Shown piece after piece: positions 44,033 through 53,129 of a stretch of 64,000 bases of DNA (the stretch's first letter is position 1; each line of letters opens with the position of its first letter). Position numbers and translations under genes: made by a program. The stretch spans positions 1,240,001 to 1,304,000 of the forward strand of contig NZ_CP022437.1 of NCBI RefSeq assembly GCF_002224365.1, written 5' to 3'. The stretch comes from Virgibacillus necropolis. GTDB lineage: Bacteria > Bacillota > Bacilli > Bacillales > Amphibacillaceae. A model generated the notes under the pieces. The model ran no database searches. It had not been told where the DNA came from and was given only the letters and a program-made list of their open reading frames with translations.

Positions 44033-45808
44033 ATGGCAAAGCAACAAGCAGAAGTAAAAGAAGCAATATCCCAAAAGGTGAAAATGACACCAAGTGAAGC
44101 AATTGTGGAAACATTAGTCGCGGAAAATATAAAGGAAGTCTATGGTATAGTCGGCTCTGCCTTTATGGATATGCTTGATTTATTCCCAACTGCAGGAATC
44201 CGGTTTTTGCCAGTTCGCCATGAACAAAGTGCGGGACATATGGCAGATGCATATACACGCGTTTCTGGTGTGGCAGGCGTTATCATTGGGCAGAATGGGC
44301 CGGGGATTACGAATATGGTAACATCGGTCGCTGCAGCGAATCAGGCACATACGCCGATGGTTGTTATATCGCCATCAGCAGGGACTCCTACCATTGGATG
44401 GGATGGATTTCAGGAAGCGAACCAAGTATCTATTTTTGAAGATATTACAAAAGAAACGGTACGCGTAACACATAAAAGCCGAGTAGCAGACTGTTTACGA
44501 ACCGCCTTCCGTATTGCATATGCTGAGCGTGGGCCTGTATTGTACGATATACCACGTGATCTATTTTATGGAGAGTTAGAGGACCAAATTCTAAAGCCAA
44601 ATCAGTATCGTGTAGATGCAAGAGGAAGCGGTGATCCAGCATCGATTGAGAAAGCTGTAGAACTCCTAAAAGACGCAGAATACCCTGTTATCATCTCCGG
44701 TCGTGGAGCAGTCGATGCGGATGGCGTTAATACAGTTGGTAAAATAGCTGAGCATTTAACAGCACCTGTTGCCGTATCTTATATGCATAATGATGCTTTT
44801 CCTGCTGATCATCCGCTTGCAGTTGGCCCAATCGGGTACATGGGATCGAAAGCAGCGATGCACACATTGAAAAAGGCGGATGTTGTATTAGCGATTGGTA
44901 CACGATTATCTGTTTTCGGAACGTTGCCATGCTATGACATCGATTATTTTCCAAAAAACGCTAAGATCATTCAAGTAGACATTAACCCGCGTCAAATTGG
45001 GAGAACACATCCGGTTGAAGTAGGATTGATTGGAGATGCAAAAGCAACGAGTGATGAAATATATAAGCAATTACAAGTGGCATTACCTTCCACGGAGCGA
45101 AAGTCAAATCGTCTGGAAGAATTGAGTAAAGTGAAAGAGGATTGGGAACAAGAATTGGTCGATTTAGCTATGGAAGATGGAAGTCCAATTAACCCACGTC
45201 GTGCATTACTAGAACTAACGAAAGCGTTACCAGAAAACACGATCATTTCATCCGATATTGGAAACGTTTCGTCAACTGCTAACGCATACTTGAAGTTCAA
45301 TCAAACAAAACGTCATATTGCCGCTTTAACATTTGGTAATACTGGATTTGCTTATCCAGCAGCACTTGGTGCCCAGCTAGCAGAACCGAATTCACCGGTT
45401 GTAGCTATCGTCGGTGATGGTGCATGGGGCATGAGCTTGCATGAAGTAAGTACAGCAGTTGAGCAAAACATTCCTGTTATCGCTTGTGTATTTAATAATA
45501 AATCATGGGCAGCAGAAAAGAAAAATCAAGTAGATTATTATGACAACCGCTTTATTGGTTCCGATATCGAAGCTCCTGATTTCGCTGAAGTAGCTAAGTC
45601 GATGGGTGCACTTGGATATACAATTGATAAACCAGAAGACATTGCTCCTGTTATAAAAGAAGTTTTGGATAAGAGACAGCCAGCTGTTCTCAACATTTAT
45701 GTAGATGGTACGCAACTTGCGCCACCATTCCGCAGAGACGCATTGCAAATGCCTACACGGTTCTTAGATAAATACAAACATTTAGATCATGGGGTTTGGG
45801 GCAAGTAA
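44033..45808 (+). CDS. xsc: Sulfoacetaldehyde acetyltransferase
   Basis: A 591-residue thiamine-diphosphate enzyme that turns sulfoacetaldehyde and phosphate into acetyl phosphate and sulfite. It has the acetolactate-synthase layout: an N-terminal PYR domain with the glutamate in [16 protein letters not shown], a central domain, and a C-terminal PP domain with [19 protein letters not shown] and the metal-binding [32 protein letters not shown] is characteristic of Xsc. AAGGAGG precedes the ATG. The usual partner phosphotransacetylase gene is not adjacent. Confidence 0.92.
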   Translation: MAKQQAEVKEAISQKVKMTPSEAIVETLVAENIKEVYGIVGSAFMDMLDLFPTAGIRFLPVRHEQSAGHMADAYTRVSGVAGVIIGQNGPGITNMVTSVAAANQAHTPMVVISPSAGTPTIGWDGFQEANQVSIFEDITKETVRVTHKSRVADCLRTAFRIAYAERGPVLYDIPRDLFYGELEDQILKPNQYRVDARGSGDPASIEKAVELLKDAEYPVIISGRGAVDADGVNTVGKIAEHLTAPVAVSYMHNDAFPADHPLAVGPIGYMGSKAAMHTLKKADVVLAIGTRLSVFGTLPCYDIDYFPKNAKIIQVDINPRQIGRTHPVEVGLIGDAKATSDEIYKQLQVALPSTERKSNRLEELSKVKEDWEQELVDLAMEDGSPINPRRALLELTKALPENTIISSDIGNVSSTANAYLKFNQTKRHIAALTFGNTGFAYPAALGAQLAEPNSPVVAIVGDGAWGMSLHEVSTAVEQNIPVIACVFNNKSWAAEKKNQVDYYDNRFIGSDIEAPDFAEVAKSMGALGYTIDKPEDIAPVIKEVLDKRQPAVLNIYVDGTQLAPPFRRDALQMPTRFLDKYKHLDHGVWGK

Positions 45809-45829
45809 TTAATGAAATAGAAATATAAT

Positions 45830-45864
45830 CTCCGTACTGGAGTTAACCAGTGCGGAGATTTTTC
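45830..45864 (+). terminator. Terminator after xsc
   Basis: CTCCGTACTGG (45830-45840) pairs with CCAGTGCGGAG (45847-45857) with one wobble pair, followed by ATTTTTCTTTT. Confidence 0.85.
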
Positions 45865-45911
45865 TTTTACAACTTTCTATGTGAGTGTCAGTTTTAATAC
45901 CCCACATTTCT

Positions 45912-46320
45912 CTAATCTACTTCCAAAGTAAAGCTATAAAAAGCATCTCCGTTAGTATATGTTCCGATCCTGGTTATCTATCCACCACGCTCCGTAAGCA
46001 TAGTAATAGACGCTCTTTTTATAGGTGCCGTAAACTGACTCTGACTATCTTTGAGCATGATCTCCGTTTCTTTTCCCCCACTTATCTGCGTTACATGTAC
46101 TTGATTTGGTTTTGCTTGGTGATCAATGATGAATGTTATAATTTCATTAGGGTTTACTTTGAGTATTAATACATGTACCGCTCCAACAACAGGTGCCTAG
46201 TGTGGCTATATACTTCTTCAACAATCTTAATAGATGCATTAGGCAGCTTATCCCACTCAACCTGTTTTGGGCACACCCCATTATAATTAGAAAAAGAAAT
46301 GATAGTAATAAAGCGGTCAT
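45912..46320 (-). pseudogene. Frameshifted lipoprotein pseudogene
   Basis: On the minus strand an ATG at 46320 opens a lipoprotein signal peptide, TALLLLSFLFLIIMGCA. Coding sense then continues in successive frames: PKQVEWDKLPNASIKIVEE, then PVVGAVHVLILKVNPNEIIT and onward to KETEIMLKDSQSQF, then YGTYKKSVYYYAYGAWWID, then NGDAFYSFTLEVD and a stop at 45912. At least four frame changes are needed, so the gene is dead. It would have encoded an exported protein of about 130 residues of unknown function. The rest of the 45809-46586 gap holds the xsc terminator and the leader of the transposable element. Confidence 0.65.
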
Positions 46321-46439
46321 ATATTTTTTTAAGTAATTTCCCCCTTTTTAATTTAGGAAATATATTTATTACAGTATTAAACAAGACTCTCAAATAAATG
46401 TCAATTAAATGGTCTTGTTATTTTTTGTTATCTTATTAG

Positions 46440-46518
46440 GGCGAGAAGAGCCCACTTCAAACACGTGAAGGTTTCTAAAACCGGTATTAAGTGGGAATGA
46501 ATCGCCACTCCGAAGGAG
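46440..46518 (+). ncRNA. Structured leader upstream of tnpB
   Basis: Nested stems can be drawn: GGCGA (46440-46444) with TCGCC (46502-46506), CCCACTT (46451-46457) with AAGTGGG (46489-46495), and an inner GGTTT with AAACC; a separate CTCC-GAA-GGAG hairpin follows. It may be the left-end recognition structure or an IS605-orfB-type RNA motif. Transcription is not shown. Confidence 0.45.
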
Positions 46519-46586
46519 GTTTTCGTTGAAATAGAACGTATATTCTGATATAATGAATATAATATAATAAGACAGGAGCATGACTT

Positions 46587-48293
46587 ATGGGAATTAAGGC
46601 GTATTTTTCAAATCGTATCTATAAGAATACCATTTTGGATGAAAACGTTGATGCTATTGGTCATGCTCTCTTTGTGTTTAATAGAGCGAAGCAGTTTGCC
46701 TTTAGTACAGCAACAAAAGAAAAACGCTCTGGTTTAAAAAAACGAGACAAATCTTTGCACCTTACGGTAAAAAACAGGTTTTCGTTGGATGATTACTACA
46801 CTAATAGCGCCGTTCAAGAGGCTAAGGCAAAAGAAAAGAGTCTAGACGAGTTAAAGAAGCTATACATGAAGAACAAAGAGACTCAAATTAAGTCTATCAA
46901 AAATAAAATAAAAAAAGACAAATCAAAACTAACTTCATTAAAAAAAATTAAAAAAACATTCATAAAAGGAAAGGCATCATTCCCCAAAAATTCAAGAATG
47001 GAAAAGTTGGGTAACTACTTTGTCGTGCAATTCAAAAATAAGACTGATTTGTATTATCATACGTATCAATTTGAACATACATACTTAGATACTGAAATCA
47101 AAAGACTCCACACACGAATTGGTTTTTTAAACTTCAAATTGAACAAATACGAAGATAGCCTAGAATCCTTAAAGACGAAAATACCGAGCGTCGTCTTTGG
47201 TTCAAAAAAACAATTCCAAGCACAGTACACTGTCGATACGTATATTGATAACCATAAACTTTGGCAAAAGACTTGGGAAGAGAATAGATACCGAAAGATG
47301 GTCATTTCTGGTCGTAAGGACTCAGGCTGTGGAAATTTTGTTTTTAACTATGATGGAACGAATAAAGTGCTTCGTTTCAAGACACCGAAAGGTGTCTTAG
47401 TTGAAATTGAGAACCTGTATTTCCCTTATGGTCAAGAAAAAGTAGAAAGTAGGATCCTTGCACAGACGAAATGTAAGAATAAAAAGAAATACGGGAAGCC
47501 AGTAGCATGGGCAATAGAAGACTATGGGGAATACTACCTCTTTAAAACGATGTTTGATGAAGAATCAAAAGCGTATGTGAATCATTCCAAGACAGATGGA
47601 GCAATTGGCATTGACTGTAACGTTGACCATTTCGCAGTATCAAATGTTAATTCGAATGGTCAACTCCTAGGTTCCTGGTCTTTAAAATTTGATTTGAAAG
47701 GCAAGACAAGTGGACAGACGACGAAAATCATTGAAGCCGAAGCAATAGAGGTCGTTAACATTGCTACTCGTACAAATAAGCCGATAGTAGTTGAGAAACT
47801 AAATACGACATCATCAAAGCTATCTAATCCCTACGGAAACAAAAAAGCAACTAGGATGATGTCTGCTTTCGCATACAAAAAGATGCTTTCTGCAATAAAA
47901 TCACGAGCTGAAAAAGAGAACATTGCAGTTTTTGAAGTCAACCCTGCATATACAAGTCAAATAGGTAAGATGAAGTACATGAAAAGATTAGGGATATCGA
48001 TACACGAAGCAGCAAGTTTTGTAATTGCTCGTAGAGCAATGGGTTTTAAAGAAAAACTTCCACCAGTGTTGGGTACACTACTACCGGAGAAGATAGCAGG
48101 TGCTCATCATGGGGTGCACTGGAAGTATATTTCGAATGCGTTGAAAGGTATACATACTAATTCGTACTACCATTCAAATTTTTTCAACGTAGACAGGTTT
48201 CGTTCTAGGAACGAACTTTTTGCTTCAGGGGCTCTTACAGACTTGGAAATAAAAGGTCTGTTGAAGTTGAAAAATGGAAAAACCGTATCCTAG
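46587..48293 (+). CDS. tnpB: TnpB-related protein with divergent RuvC domain
   Basis: A 568-residue protein, longer than the common 400-residue TnpB. The N-terminal part is lysine-rich and helical (about 60-130). RuvC motif I (GAIGIDCNVDHFAVSNV, D near 343) and motif II (KPIVVEKLNT, E near 403) are present. The C-terminal region lacks the usual CxxC...CxxC zinc ribbon and the D-x-N-A-A motif; instead it reads NPAYTSQIGKMKYMK followed by ISIHEAASFVIARRAMGFKEKLP. Such TnpB-related proteins are common in Bacillaceae. Guided nuclease activity is known for TnpB generally; with the third acidic residue changed it cannot be assumed. A TAGGAGCATG-like site (GACAGGAG) precedes the ATG. Confidence 0.88.
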   Translation: MGIKAYFSNRIYKNTILDENVDAIGHALFVFNRAKQFAFSTATKEKRSGLKKRDKSLHLTVKNRFSLDDYYTNSAVQEAKAKEKSLDELKKLYMKNKETQIKSIKNKIKKDKSKLTSLKKIKKTFIKGKASFPKNSRMEKLGNYFVVQFKNKTDLYYHTYQFEHTYLDTEIKRLHTRIGFLNFKLNKYEDSLESLKTKIPSVVFGSKKQFQAQYTVDTYIDNHKLWQKTWEENRYRKMVISGRKDSGCGNFVFNYDGTNKVLRFKTPKGVLVEIENLYFPYGQEKVESRILAQTKCKNKKKYGKPVAWAIEDYGEYYLFKTMFDEESKAYVNHSKTDGAIGIDCNVDHFAVSNVNSNGQLLGSWSLKFDLKGKTSGQTTKIIEAEAIEVVNIATRTNKPIVVEKLNTTSSKLSNPYGNKKATRMMSAFAYKKMLSAIKSRAEKENIAVFEVNPAYTSQIGKMKYMKRLGISIHEAASFVIARRAMGFKEKLPPVLGTLLPEKIAGAHHGVHWKYISNALKGIHTNSYYHSNFFNVDRFRSRNELFASGALTDLEIKGLLKLKNGKTVS

Positions 48294-48337
48294 TTGAACG
48301 GGATACGGTCATGTACCATACATGTCTTTTTTAGAAT

Positions 48338-48377
48338 CCCCCACTTTAAACAATCCGTAAGGATGTTAAAGTGGGGG
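48338..48377. repeat. Right-end hairpin of the tnpB element
   Basis: CCCCCACTTTAA (48338-48349) and TTAAAGTGGGGG (48366-48377) form a perfect 12-bp stem enclosing a small ATCC-GTAA-GGAT hairpin. A second inverted repeat, CCGTATCC/GGATACGG, spans the tnpB stop codon (48283-48308). Confidence 0.75.
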
Positions 48378-48382
48378 GTAGT

Positions 48383-49876
48383 TCAATTGATTTCCTCAAT
48401 ATTTTTTACGTCGGTATCTGATGTAGTTATTTTATCAACATAATCCCCTAAAATTAAGTAATCCATCTCGTTTTTAGGTATGGCACGAAAGCCTTTATAT
48501 CGTATAAGGAAGAAGATAGCTCCAATAGCAATCCAAACGAATAAAGCAATCCAAGAAGGCTTACCTAAAAATCCTGGGGAACCTGGTACGACAAGTAAAA
48601 GGAAGAAGCATATACTACTGATGACACCTAGTAAAGAGCAAAACTTTCTTCCAGGTGAAACCATTGATTTTTCACTTTCACGTTTTACTTCTTGATTGGA
48701 CCATTTAAAAAGATTATAGGCTATGAAACAAGCATAAAAATAAGCAATTGTTACACCTAGTGCAGACATATCCACAATCCATAATAATGCTTCGCGACCA
48801 AAAAAAGGAGCAAAGATTGTGACTGCCAGCGTAAATAGAATGCCAACATGCGGTGTTTTATGTTTGGGATGCAGCTTGCCGAAAGCACTTGGAATTACCT
48901 TGGCTCTTCCCATTGCAAACAATAAACGGCTGGTTGACATATAAAATCCATTTAATCCTGTAAATATTCCCATTAACAATGCAAAAGATAGCAAAATCAC
49001 GCCTACTGCTCCATAAGCATTTTCTACGATTGCACCAGTTCCCCAAACAGACCCAGCTGCTACTGCGCCGGTCCATGATTGTCCGACACCAGTAGCGATG
49101 ATGGTTAAGGAATACGTAAATCCAGCACAAAGGAGTGCAAGAACAATTATTTTAAACGATTTTTTTGGAGGAAAATCAAATTCTTCCGCCGCTTGTGGAA
49201 TGTTATCAAAGCCAACATACGCCCAAGGTGCTATCGCAACAATGGCTAAAATAGCTGATATCGATCCTATGCCTGGTTTGAAGAGAGGCTGTAAGTTTGA
49301 AAATGAACTGGATGGATGGAGTATCATGGCAATTGTTAATAAGATTACTCCTACAATTAGTGATATACAAAAAACGAACTGTGTGAACCCGGATAAGCTT
49401 GCACCGCGCATATTCAAAAAGGCGAATATCACCAGTGCAATACCTGCAATAATTACCTCTCCAGCATATACATGCCAACCAGCGATGTCGTACATAAATC
49501 CAAACTCAACAATTGATGGTAAAACAAATTTACCTAGAAGTGCTATAGCGGATGCATTTAATGCCACGATAGACAAATAGCCTAAAGTTAGAAACCAGCC
49601 ACATAGAAAAGCATGGTATCTGCCTAATCCATAGTAGGCAAAAGCAAATTCCCCACCTGATACAGGTAGCCTCTCAATAAGAAAGCCATAGCTTACACCA
49701 ATGATTATCATTAAAACTGCACCAATTAAAAATCCAATGATAACTCCGAGCGGGCCAGCCATCCCCATCCAATCAACGGGCAAAACAAATGCCCCCCAGC
49801 CAACTGCCGATCCAAAAGCAATTGCCCAAACCCAGTGTGGTTTCAACGACTTTACTAACTGTTCACGCTGCTCCAT
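48383..49876 (-). CDS. APC-superfamily amino acid permease
   Basis: A 497-residue transporter with about 12 membrane segments. The first segment region WVWAIAFGSAVGWGAFVLP holds the unwound substrate-binding GSAVGWG typical of the family, and PVSGGEFAFAYYGLGRYHAFLCGW follows. It could import taurine, an amine or an amino acid for the neighbouring pathway; specificity cannot be read. Its stop lies within 6 bp of the mobile element's right hairpin. A perfect cre box 27 bp before the start indicates carbon catabolite control. Confidence 0.9.
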   Translation of the reverse strand: MEQREQLVKSLKPHWVWAIAFGSAVGWGAFVLPVDWMGMAGPLGVIIGFLIGAVLMIIIGVSYGFLIERLPVSGGEFAFAYYGLGRYHAFLCGWFLTLGYLSIVALNASAIALLGKFVLPSIVEFGFMYDIAGWHVYAGEVIIAGIALVIFAFLNMRGASLSGFTQFVFCISLIVGVILLTIAMILHPSSSFSNLQPLFKPGIGSISAILAIVAIAPWAYVGFDNIPQAAEEFDFPPKKSFKIIVLALLCAGFTYSLTIIATGVGQSWTGAVAAGSVWGTGAIVENAYGAVGVILLSFALLMGIFTGLNGFYMSTSRLLFAMGRAKVIPSAFGKLHPKHKTPHVGILFTLAVTIFAPFFGREALLWIVDMSALGVTIAYFYACFIAYNLFKWSNQEVKRESEKSMVSPGRKFCSLLGVISSICFFLLLVVPGSPGFLGKPSWIALFVWIAIGAIFFLIRYKGFRAIPKNEMDYLILGDYVDKITTSDTDVKNIEEIN

Positions 49877-49902
49877 ATTCTCTCATTCCCCTTTGTTTTA
49901 TT

Positions 49903-49916
49903 TGTAAGCGTTGTCA
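49903..49916. promoter_or_regulatory. CcpA cre site of the permease gene
   Basis: TGTAAGCGTTGTCA matches the cre consensus TGWAANCGNTNWCA at every position and lies 27 bp upstream of the permease start. Confidence 0.8.
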
Positions 49917-50016
49917 AAAAAGAAGACCAATAATAATTACTACTATATAAAGTAAACCATTTGCAGGTTGACAAATCAATAGTTTCTGAAATTTCAATCA
50001 TTTAAATGGGTAATAG

Positions 50017-50331
50017 TATTTATGGAGAAGTTTTATAAGCATTAGAAAGAAGTTTATTTTTAAACGGGGAAAGGGAATTTGGCTCCTTATCGGATTAGAA
50101 TTATGTCAGTCTAGAAATCTTTATGGCGTTTATAAAGAAATGCAAGAACGAGCAGAATCCAAGATGAATAGCCCAGCGGATTTTGTCAACTGGCTTTCTA
50201 TGGAAAGCGTGGATCTCGTACAAGGTGCTGTAAATCCAGAGGAACCTTTTTCCAAAGGACATTGGCTATCAAGCTTCGGGCTTGCGACTGTTGCGATGAT
50301 AGCGGGCATCTTTTGTACTATCCTCTTTTAA
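50017..50331 (+). pseudogene. Gene remnant, C-terminal part of an unknown protein
   Basis: The frame is open from a stop at 50014 to 50331 but has no ATG, GTG or TTG before 50140 and no ribosome site there. The coding sense (for example SPADFVNWLSMESVDLVQGA followed by NPEEPFSKGHWLSSFGLAT) looks real and ends in a hydrophobic segment. It vaguely recalls the pre-toxin linker of LXG-type secreted toxins, which is a weak inference. A short real gene starting at 50140 or 50164 (63 or 55 residues) cannot be excluded. The stretch 49917-50016 shows nothing else. Confidence 0.45.
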
Positions 50332-50337
50332 AACCAA

Positions 50338-50372
50338 AAAACACGGTATCTGATGTTCAGATACCGTGTTTT
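50338..50372. terminator. Strong bidirectional terminator
   Basis: A perfect 13-bp stem (ACACGGTATCTGA, 50341-50353, with TCAGATACCGTGT, 50357-50369) and a 3-base loop, with A and T runs on either side, serves the convergent CoxG gene. Confidence 0.9.
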
Positions 50373-50386
50373 GAAAGAAGTTTACT

Positions 50387-50842
50387 TTATGTAGTTACGG
50401 ATTCGAGTTCAATTATTTTCGCAGCAACTGCTTCGGTTAGGTCTTTTGTGGTTTTTGGAACAAATGATTTTAGAAAAGAGTTAACCATCGGCCCCATCAT
50501 GCCTTTTGCAGTAATTGCAATGTAGCCCGTTATTTTTGTTTTTCTTCCATTTATTGCTTCAGCCTTGAAATAGCCATCACCTTTGAAGTTTTCATTCAAT
50601 CCAGTTAAATCAAAGGTTACCAGTGAAGGTTCCTGCCATTCCGTAATGTCTATTTTTAGACTAACTGTTTTTTGTATGATTCCGACTTCTCCTTTGAACT
50701 TCCATGTAGATTGTCTATCATTTAAAATCTTATGTTCCATGTATCCTGGAACTAAGGGAGCCCAGTTATTCATATCACTTACGAAAGACCAGACATTTTT
50801 AATTGGAATATCTAATTCTAGCTGATAAATTCCGTTTGGCAT
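50387..50842 (-). CDS. CoxG-like SRPBCC family protein
   Basis: A 151-residue protein of the START/SRPBCC ligand-binding fold, subgroup CoxG (carbon monoxide dehydrogenase subunit G). LDIPIKNVWSFVSDMNNWAPLVPGYMEHKIL is the typical opening, and GMMGPMVNSFLKSFVPKTTKDLTEAVA the closing helix. No CO dehydrogenase or molybdenum enzyme genes are nearby, so the ligand and role are unknown. AAGGAGG precedes the ATG. Confidence 0.85.
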   Translation of the reverse strand: MPNGIYQLELDIPIKNVWSFVSDMNNWAPLVPGYMEHKILNDRQSTWKFKGEVGIIQKTVSLKIDITEWQEPSLVTFDLTGLNENFKGDGYFKAEAINGRKTKITGYIAITAKGMMGPMVNSFLKSFVPKTTKDLTEAVAAKIIELESVTT

Positions 50843-51089
50843 TATGATATCCTCCTTGACTAGCTTTTTCTTACAGTATTACCGTTTTCAATTTTTGTAA
50901 AACACCGATATGAAAAATAATGAAGATGCAGAAGAAGAGGGGGCTAAAAGTTGAAGTCTAAATGATAATTATTCTGCAACTATGTATTGTATGTTAACAC
51001 CTTTGAGTCTAGAACATTTTTTTCCTCTAATAAAGCAAATTTTATAAAATGACTGTATAATAAATTATAGAAAAGTGGGAGGTTATCAT

Positions 51090-52151
51090 GTGGTTATACA
51101 TAATATTGCAGTGATTCCAGGTGATGGTGTTGGGCAGGAGGTAGTCCCTGAATCATTAAAAGTTTTAGAAACACTAGCTGAAATTCACGATGGTATCAAA
51201 TTTGAATTTACTGATTTTCCATGGGGCTGTGAGTATTATTTGGAGAATGGTTCGATGATGCCTGAACATGGTATGGATAATCTTAAAAATTTCGAGCAAA
51301 TTTTCTTAGGTGCTGTTGGTGATCCGAGGCTAGTTCCGGACCATATTTCATTATGGGGATTACTGATCAAAATTCGCCGTGAATGTGAGCAAGTTATTAA
51401 TCTTCGGCCAGCTAAGTATATAGAAGGTGTTAAGTCACCACTCGCAAATCCGAAAGACTTTGACTTTGTCATTGTTAGGGAAAATAGTGAGGGAGAATAT
51501 AGTGAGGTAGGAGGAACGATTCATCAGGGTGCTGATGAAATCGCTGTTCAAAATGCTGTTTTTACTAGGAAAGCTGTCGAGCGGACTGTCCGTTATGCTT
51601 TTAAACTAGCCGATTCTCGAAATAAAAAAGTTACTAGTGCAACCAAATCAAATGGACTCATTTATAGTATGCCATTTTGGGACAAGGTCTTCCATGAAAT
51701 TGGGCAAGAATATACGGAAATAAATACGGAGACAAATCATATCGATGCACTTTCTTCTTTTTTGGTAACAAAACCGGCTAGCTTCGACGTTATCGTTGGA
51801 AGTAATCTTTTCGGAGATATACTGACAGATATCGGAGCAGCGATTATGGGAAGCATTGGAATTGCTCCAGCAGCTAACATTAATATAAATGGCAAGTATC
51901 CTTCTATGTTTGAACCTGTTCATGGCTCGGCTCCAGATATCGCAGGCAAAGAGATAGCTAATCCAATCGGTCAACTATGGACGGCAAAAATGATGCTAGA
52001 TCATATGGGTTATGATGAATTAGGAAAACTATTATTAGATACGATTGAAGAGACTATAGGTGCTGGGGTTAAAACACGTGATTTAGGTGGAACGTCTTCT
52101 ACTAGAGAAGTGGTTGATGAAATAGTAAAAAGGCTGAAGAGAAGGGTTTAA
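51090..52151 (+). CDS. Tartrate/D-malate dehydrogenase family (decarboxylating)
   Basis: A 353-residue NAD-dependent beta-decarboxylating dehydrogenase of the isopropylmalate/isocitrate fold. IAVIPGDGVGQEVVPESL opens the protein; LRPAKYIEG, VRENSEGEYSEVGG and the metal-binding DVIVGSNLFGDILTDIGAAIMGSIG follow. The YSEVGG variant and length match tartrate dehydrogenase/D-malate dehydrogenase rather than LeuB. The start is GTG 51090 after GGGAGG. It may form D-malate- or tartrate-derived pyruvate or oxaloglycolate. It precedes a serine hydrolase gene by 58 bp on the same strand. Confidence 0.88.
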   Translation: MVIHNIAVIPGDGVGQEVVPESLKVLETLAEIHDGIKFEFTDFPWGCEYYLENGSMMPEHGMDNLKNFEQIFLGAVGDPRLVPDHISLWGLLIKIRRECEQVINLRPAKYIEGVKSPLANPKDFDFVIVRENSEGEYSEVGGTIHQGADEIAVQNAVFTRKAVERTVRYAFKLADSRNKKVTSATKSNGLIYSMPFWDKVFHEIGQEYTEINTETNHIDALSSFLVTKPASFDVIVGSNLFGDILTDIGAAIMGSIGIAPAANININGKYPSMFEPVHGSAPDIAGKEIANPIGQLWTAKMMLDHMGYDELGKLLLDTIEETIGAGVKTRDLGGTSSTREVVDEIVKRLKRRV

Positions 52152-52209
52152 TGAAAAATGGAAAGTGATACTCTAGTGGTAAATAAGTATTTTAAGGAGG
52201 AATAAATAC

Positions 52210-53025
52210 ATGAAACAATTAATAAATAGTATAGAATCTATCACAAAACAAGCAGGTGGCACATGGGGGATTTCACTCGATGATCTCGATAAGAAGGAAA
52301 CATGGACTAGTAATGAAGATGAACTTTTTTATGCTGCTAGTGTTATTAAAGTACCTATTTTACTAGCAGCTTTTACAGCCTTTGATCAAAGAAAGTTTTC
52401 ATTGAGCGATACAGTAAAATTAAGAAAGGAAGATTTGGTAGGAGGGTCTGGTGTACTGCAACATATGACGCCTGGAACTCGTCTGACAATTTATGACCTA
52501 GTAACGTTGATGATCATTCAAAGTGATAATACTGCAACTAATATGGTCATTGATCTAGTTGGCACGAAAAAAATTCAACAGACGATGGAAGACTTGGGCC
52601 TAGAGAACAGTCGATTTTACAATAAGCTGATGGTAGTACCTGCCAATCTTGAAGGTCGTAATCTAGTTACTGCTGCAGATATGACCTCCATGCTAAAGCA
52701 AATGGTAATGGGGGAAGTTGTGTCCATGCATGCTTGCGAACAAATGATAGATATGTTAAAAAAGCAACAACTCCAAAATTGCTTGCCAGCTAGACTTCCA
52801 GAACAAGATTCAGAGATTATAGGCACTCCTAATGAATGGGAGTTAGCGCATAAAACTGGATCTATTTCCCGGGTTTGTCATGATATTGGTATTTTATATG
52901 TTGGAAATCGAACCATGGTAGTTTCTATTCTATCAAAAGGGGTAGAAGACAGAACTTCGCCAAAGGTTATTGCTGACATAGGATGGGAAATCTATCACTA
53001 TTTAAAGGAAGATAACTATAAATAG
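52210..53025 (+). CDS. Class A beta-lactamase-fold serine hydrolase without signal peptide
   Basis: A 271-residue protein with all three serine penicillin-recognising motifs: SVIK (S-x-x-K, about 44), SDN (about 107) and KTG (about 216). The overall order matches class A beta-lactamases. There is no signal peptide and no clear omega-loop glutamate motif (ENSRFYNKLM region), so it is probably a cytoplasmic esterase or peptidase/amidase rather than an exported antibiotic-destroying enzyme. The neighbours, a second oligopeptide-binding protein and a gamma-glutamyl-type amidohydrolase, suggest peptide or peptidoglycan-fragment use. Confidence 0.85.
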   Translation: MKQLINSIESITKQAGGTWGISLDDLDKKETWTSNEDELFYAASVIKVPILLAAFTAFDQRKFSLSDTVKLRKEDLVGGSGVLQHMTPGTRLTIYDLVTLMIIQSDNTATNMVIDLVGTKKIQQTMEDLGLENSRFYNKLMVVPANLEGRNLVTAADMTSMLKQMVMGEVVSMHACEQMIDMLKKQQLQNCLPARLPEQDSEIIGTPNEWELAHKTGSISRVCHDIGILYVGNRTMVVSILSKGVEDRTSPKVIADIGWEIYHYLKEDNYK

Positions 53026-53039
53026 GGTAAAAGTCCTGC

Positions 53040-53068
53040 TTGTATAATTGACTGAAAAATAATATAAT
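53040..53068 (+). promoter_or_regulatory. Predicted sigma-A promoter of the second oppA-like gene
   Basis: TTGTAT (53040-53045), a 17-bp spacer and a perfect TATAAT (53063-53068), 61 bp before the ATG. Confidence 0.6.
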
Positions 53069-53129
53069 TGAAATTACAAGTCAATTTAGTAGTAAGATAA
53101 GTTAGTTACTAACAAGGGGGTTACTACAA

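Larger units (their letters stand above)
46440..48380 (+). mobile_element. tnpB-only IS605/IS1341-like element
   Basis: A TnpB-family gene is flanked by structured ends that share a CCCACTT/AAGTGGG stem: left 46451-46495, right 48338-48377. No tnpA Y1 transposase is present, so movement would need help from elsewhere. Exact ends are uncertain because these elements make no target duplication. It separates xsc from the permease gene and ends within about 5 bp of the permease stop codon. Confidence 0.7.

Noticed and set aside
45885-46169. Plus-strand frame of 94 codons after xsc
   Set aside because: It is antisense to the reconstructed lipoprotein pseudogene and has no ribosome site or protein-like sense.
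50950-50975. Possible Fur box near TGATAATTATTC
   Set aside because: Only one half of the 7-1-7 pattern fits, and the neighbouring genes are not iron-related.
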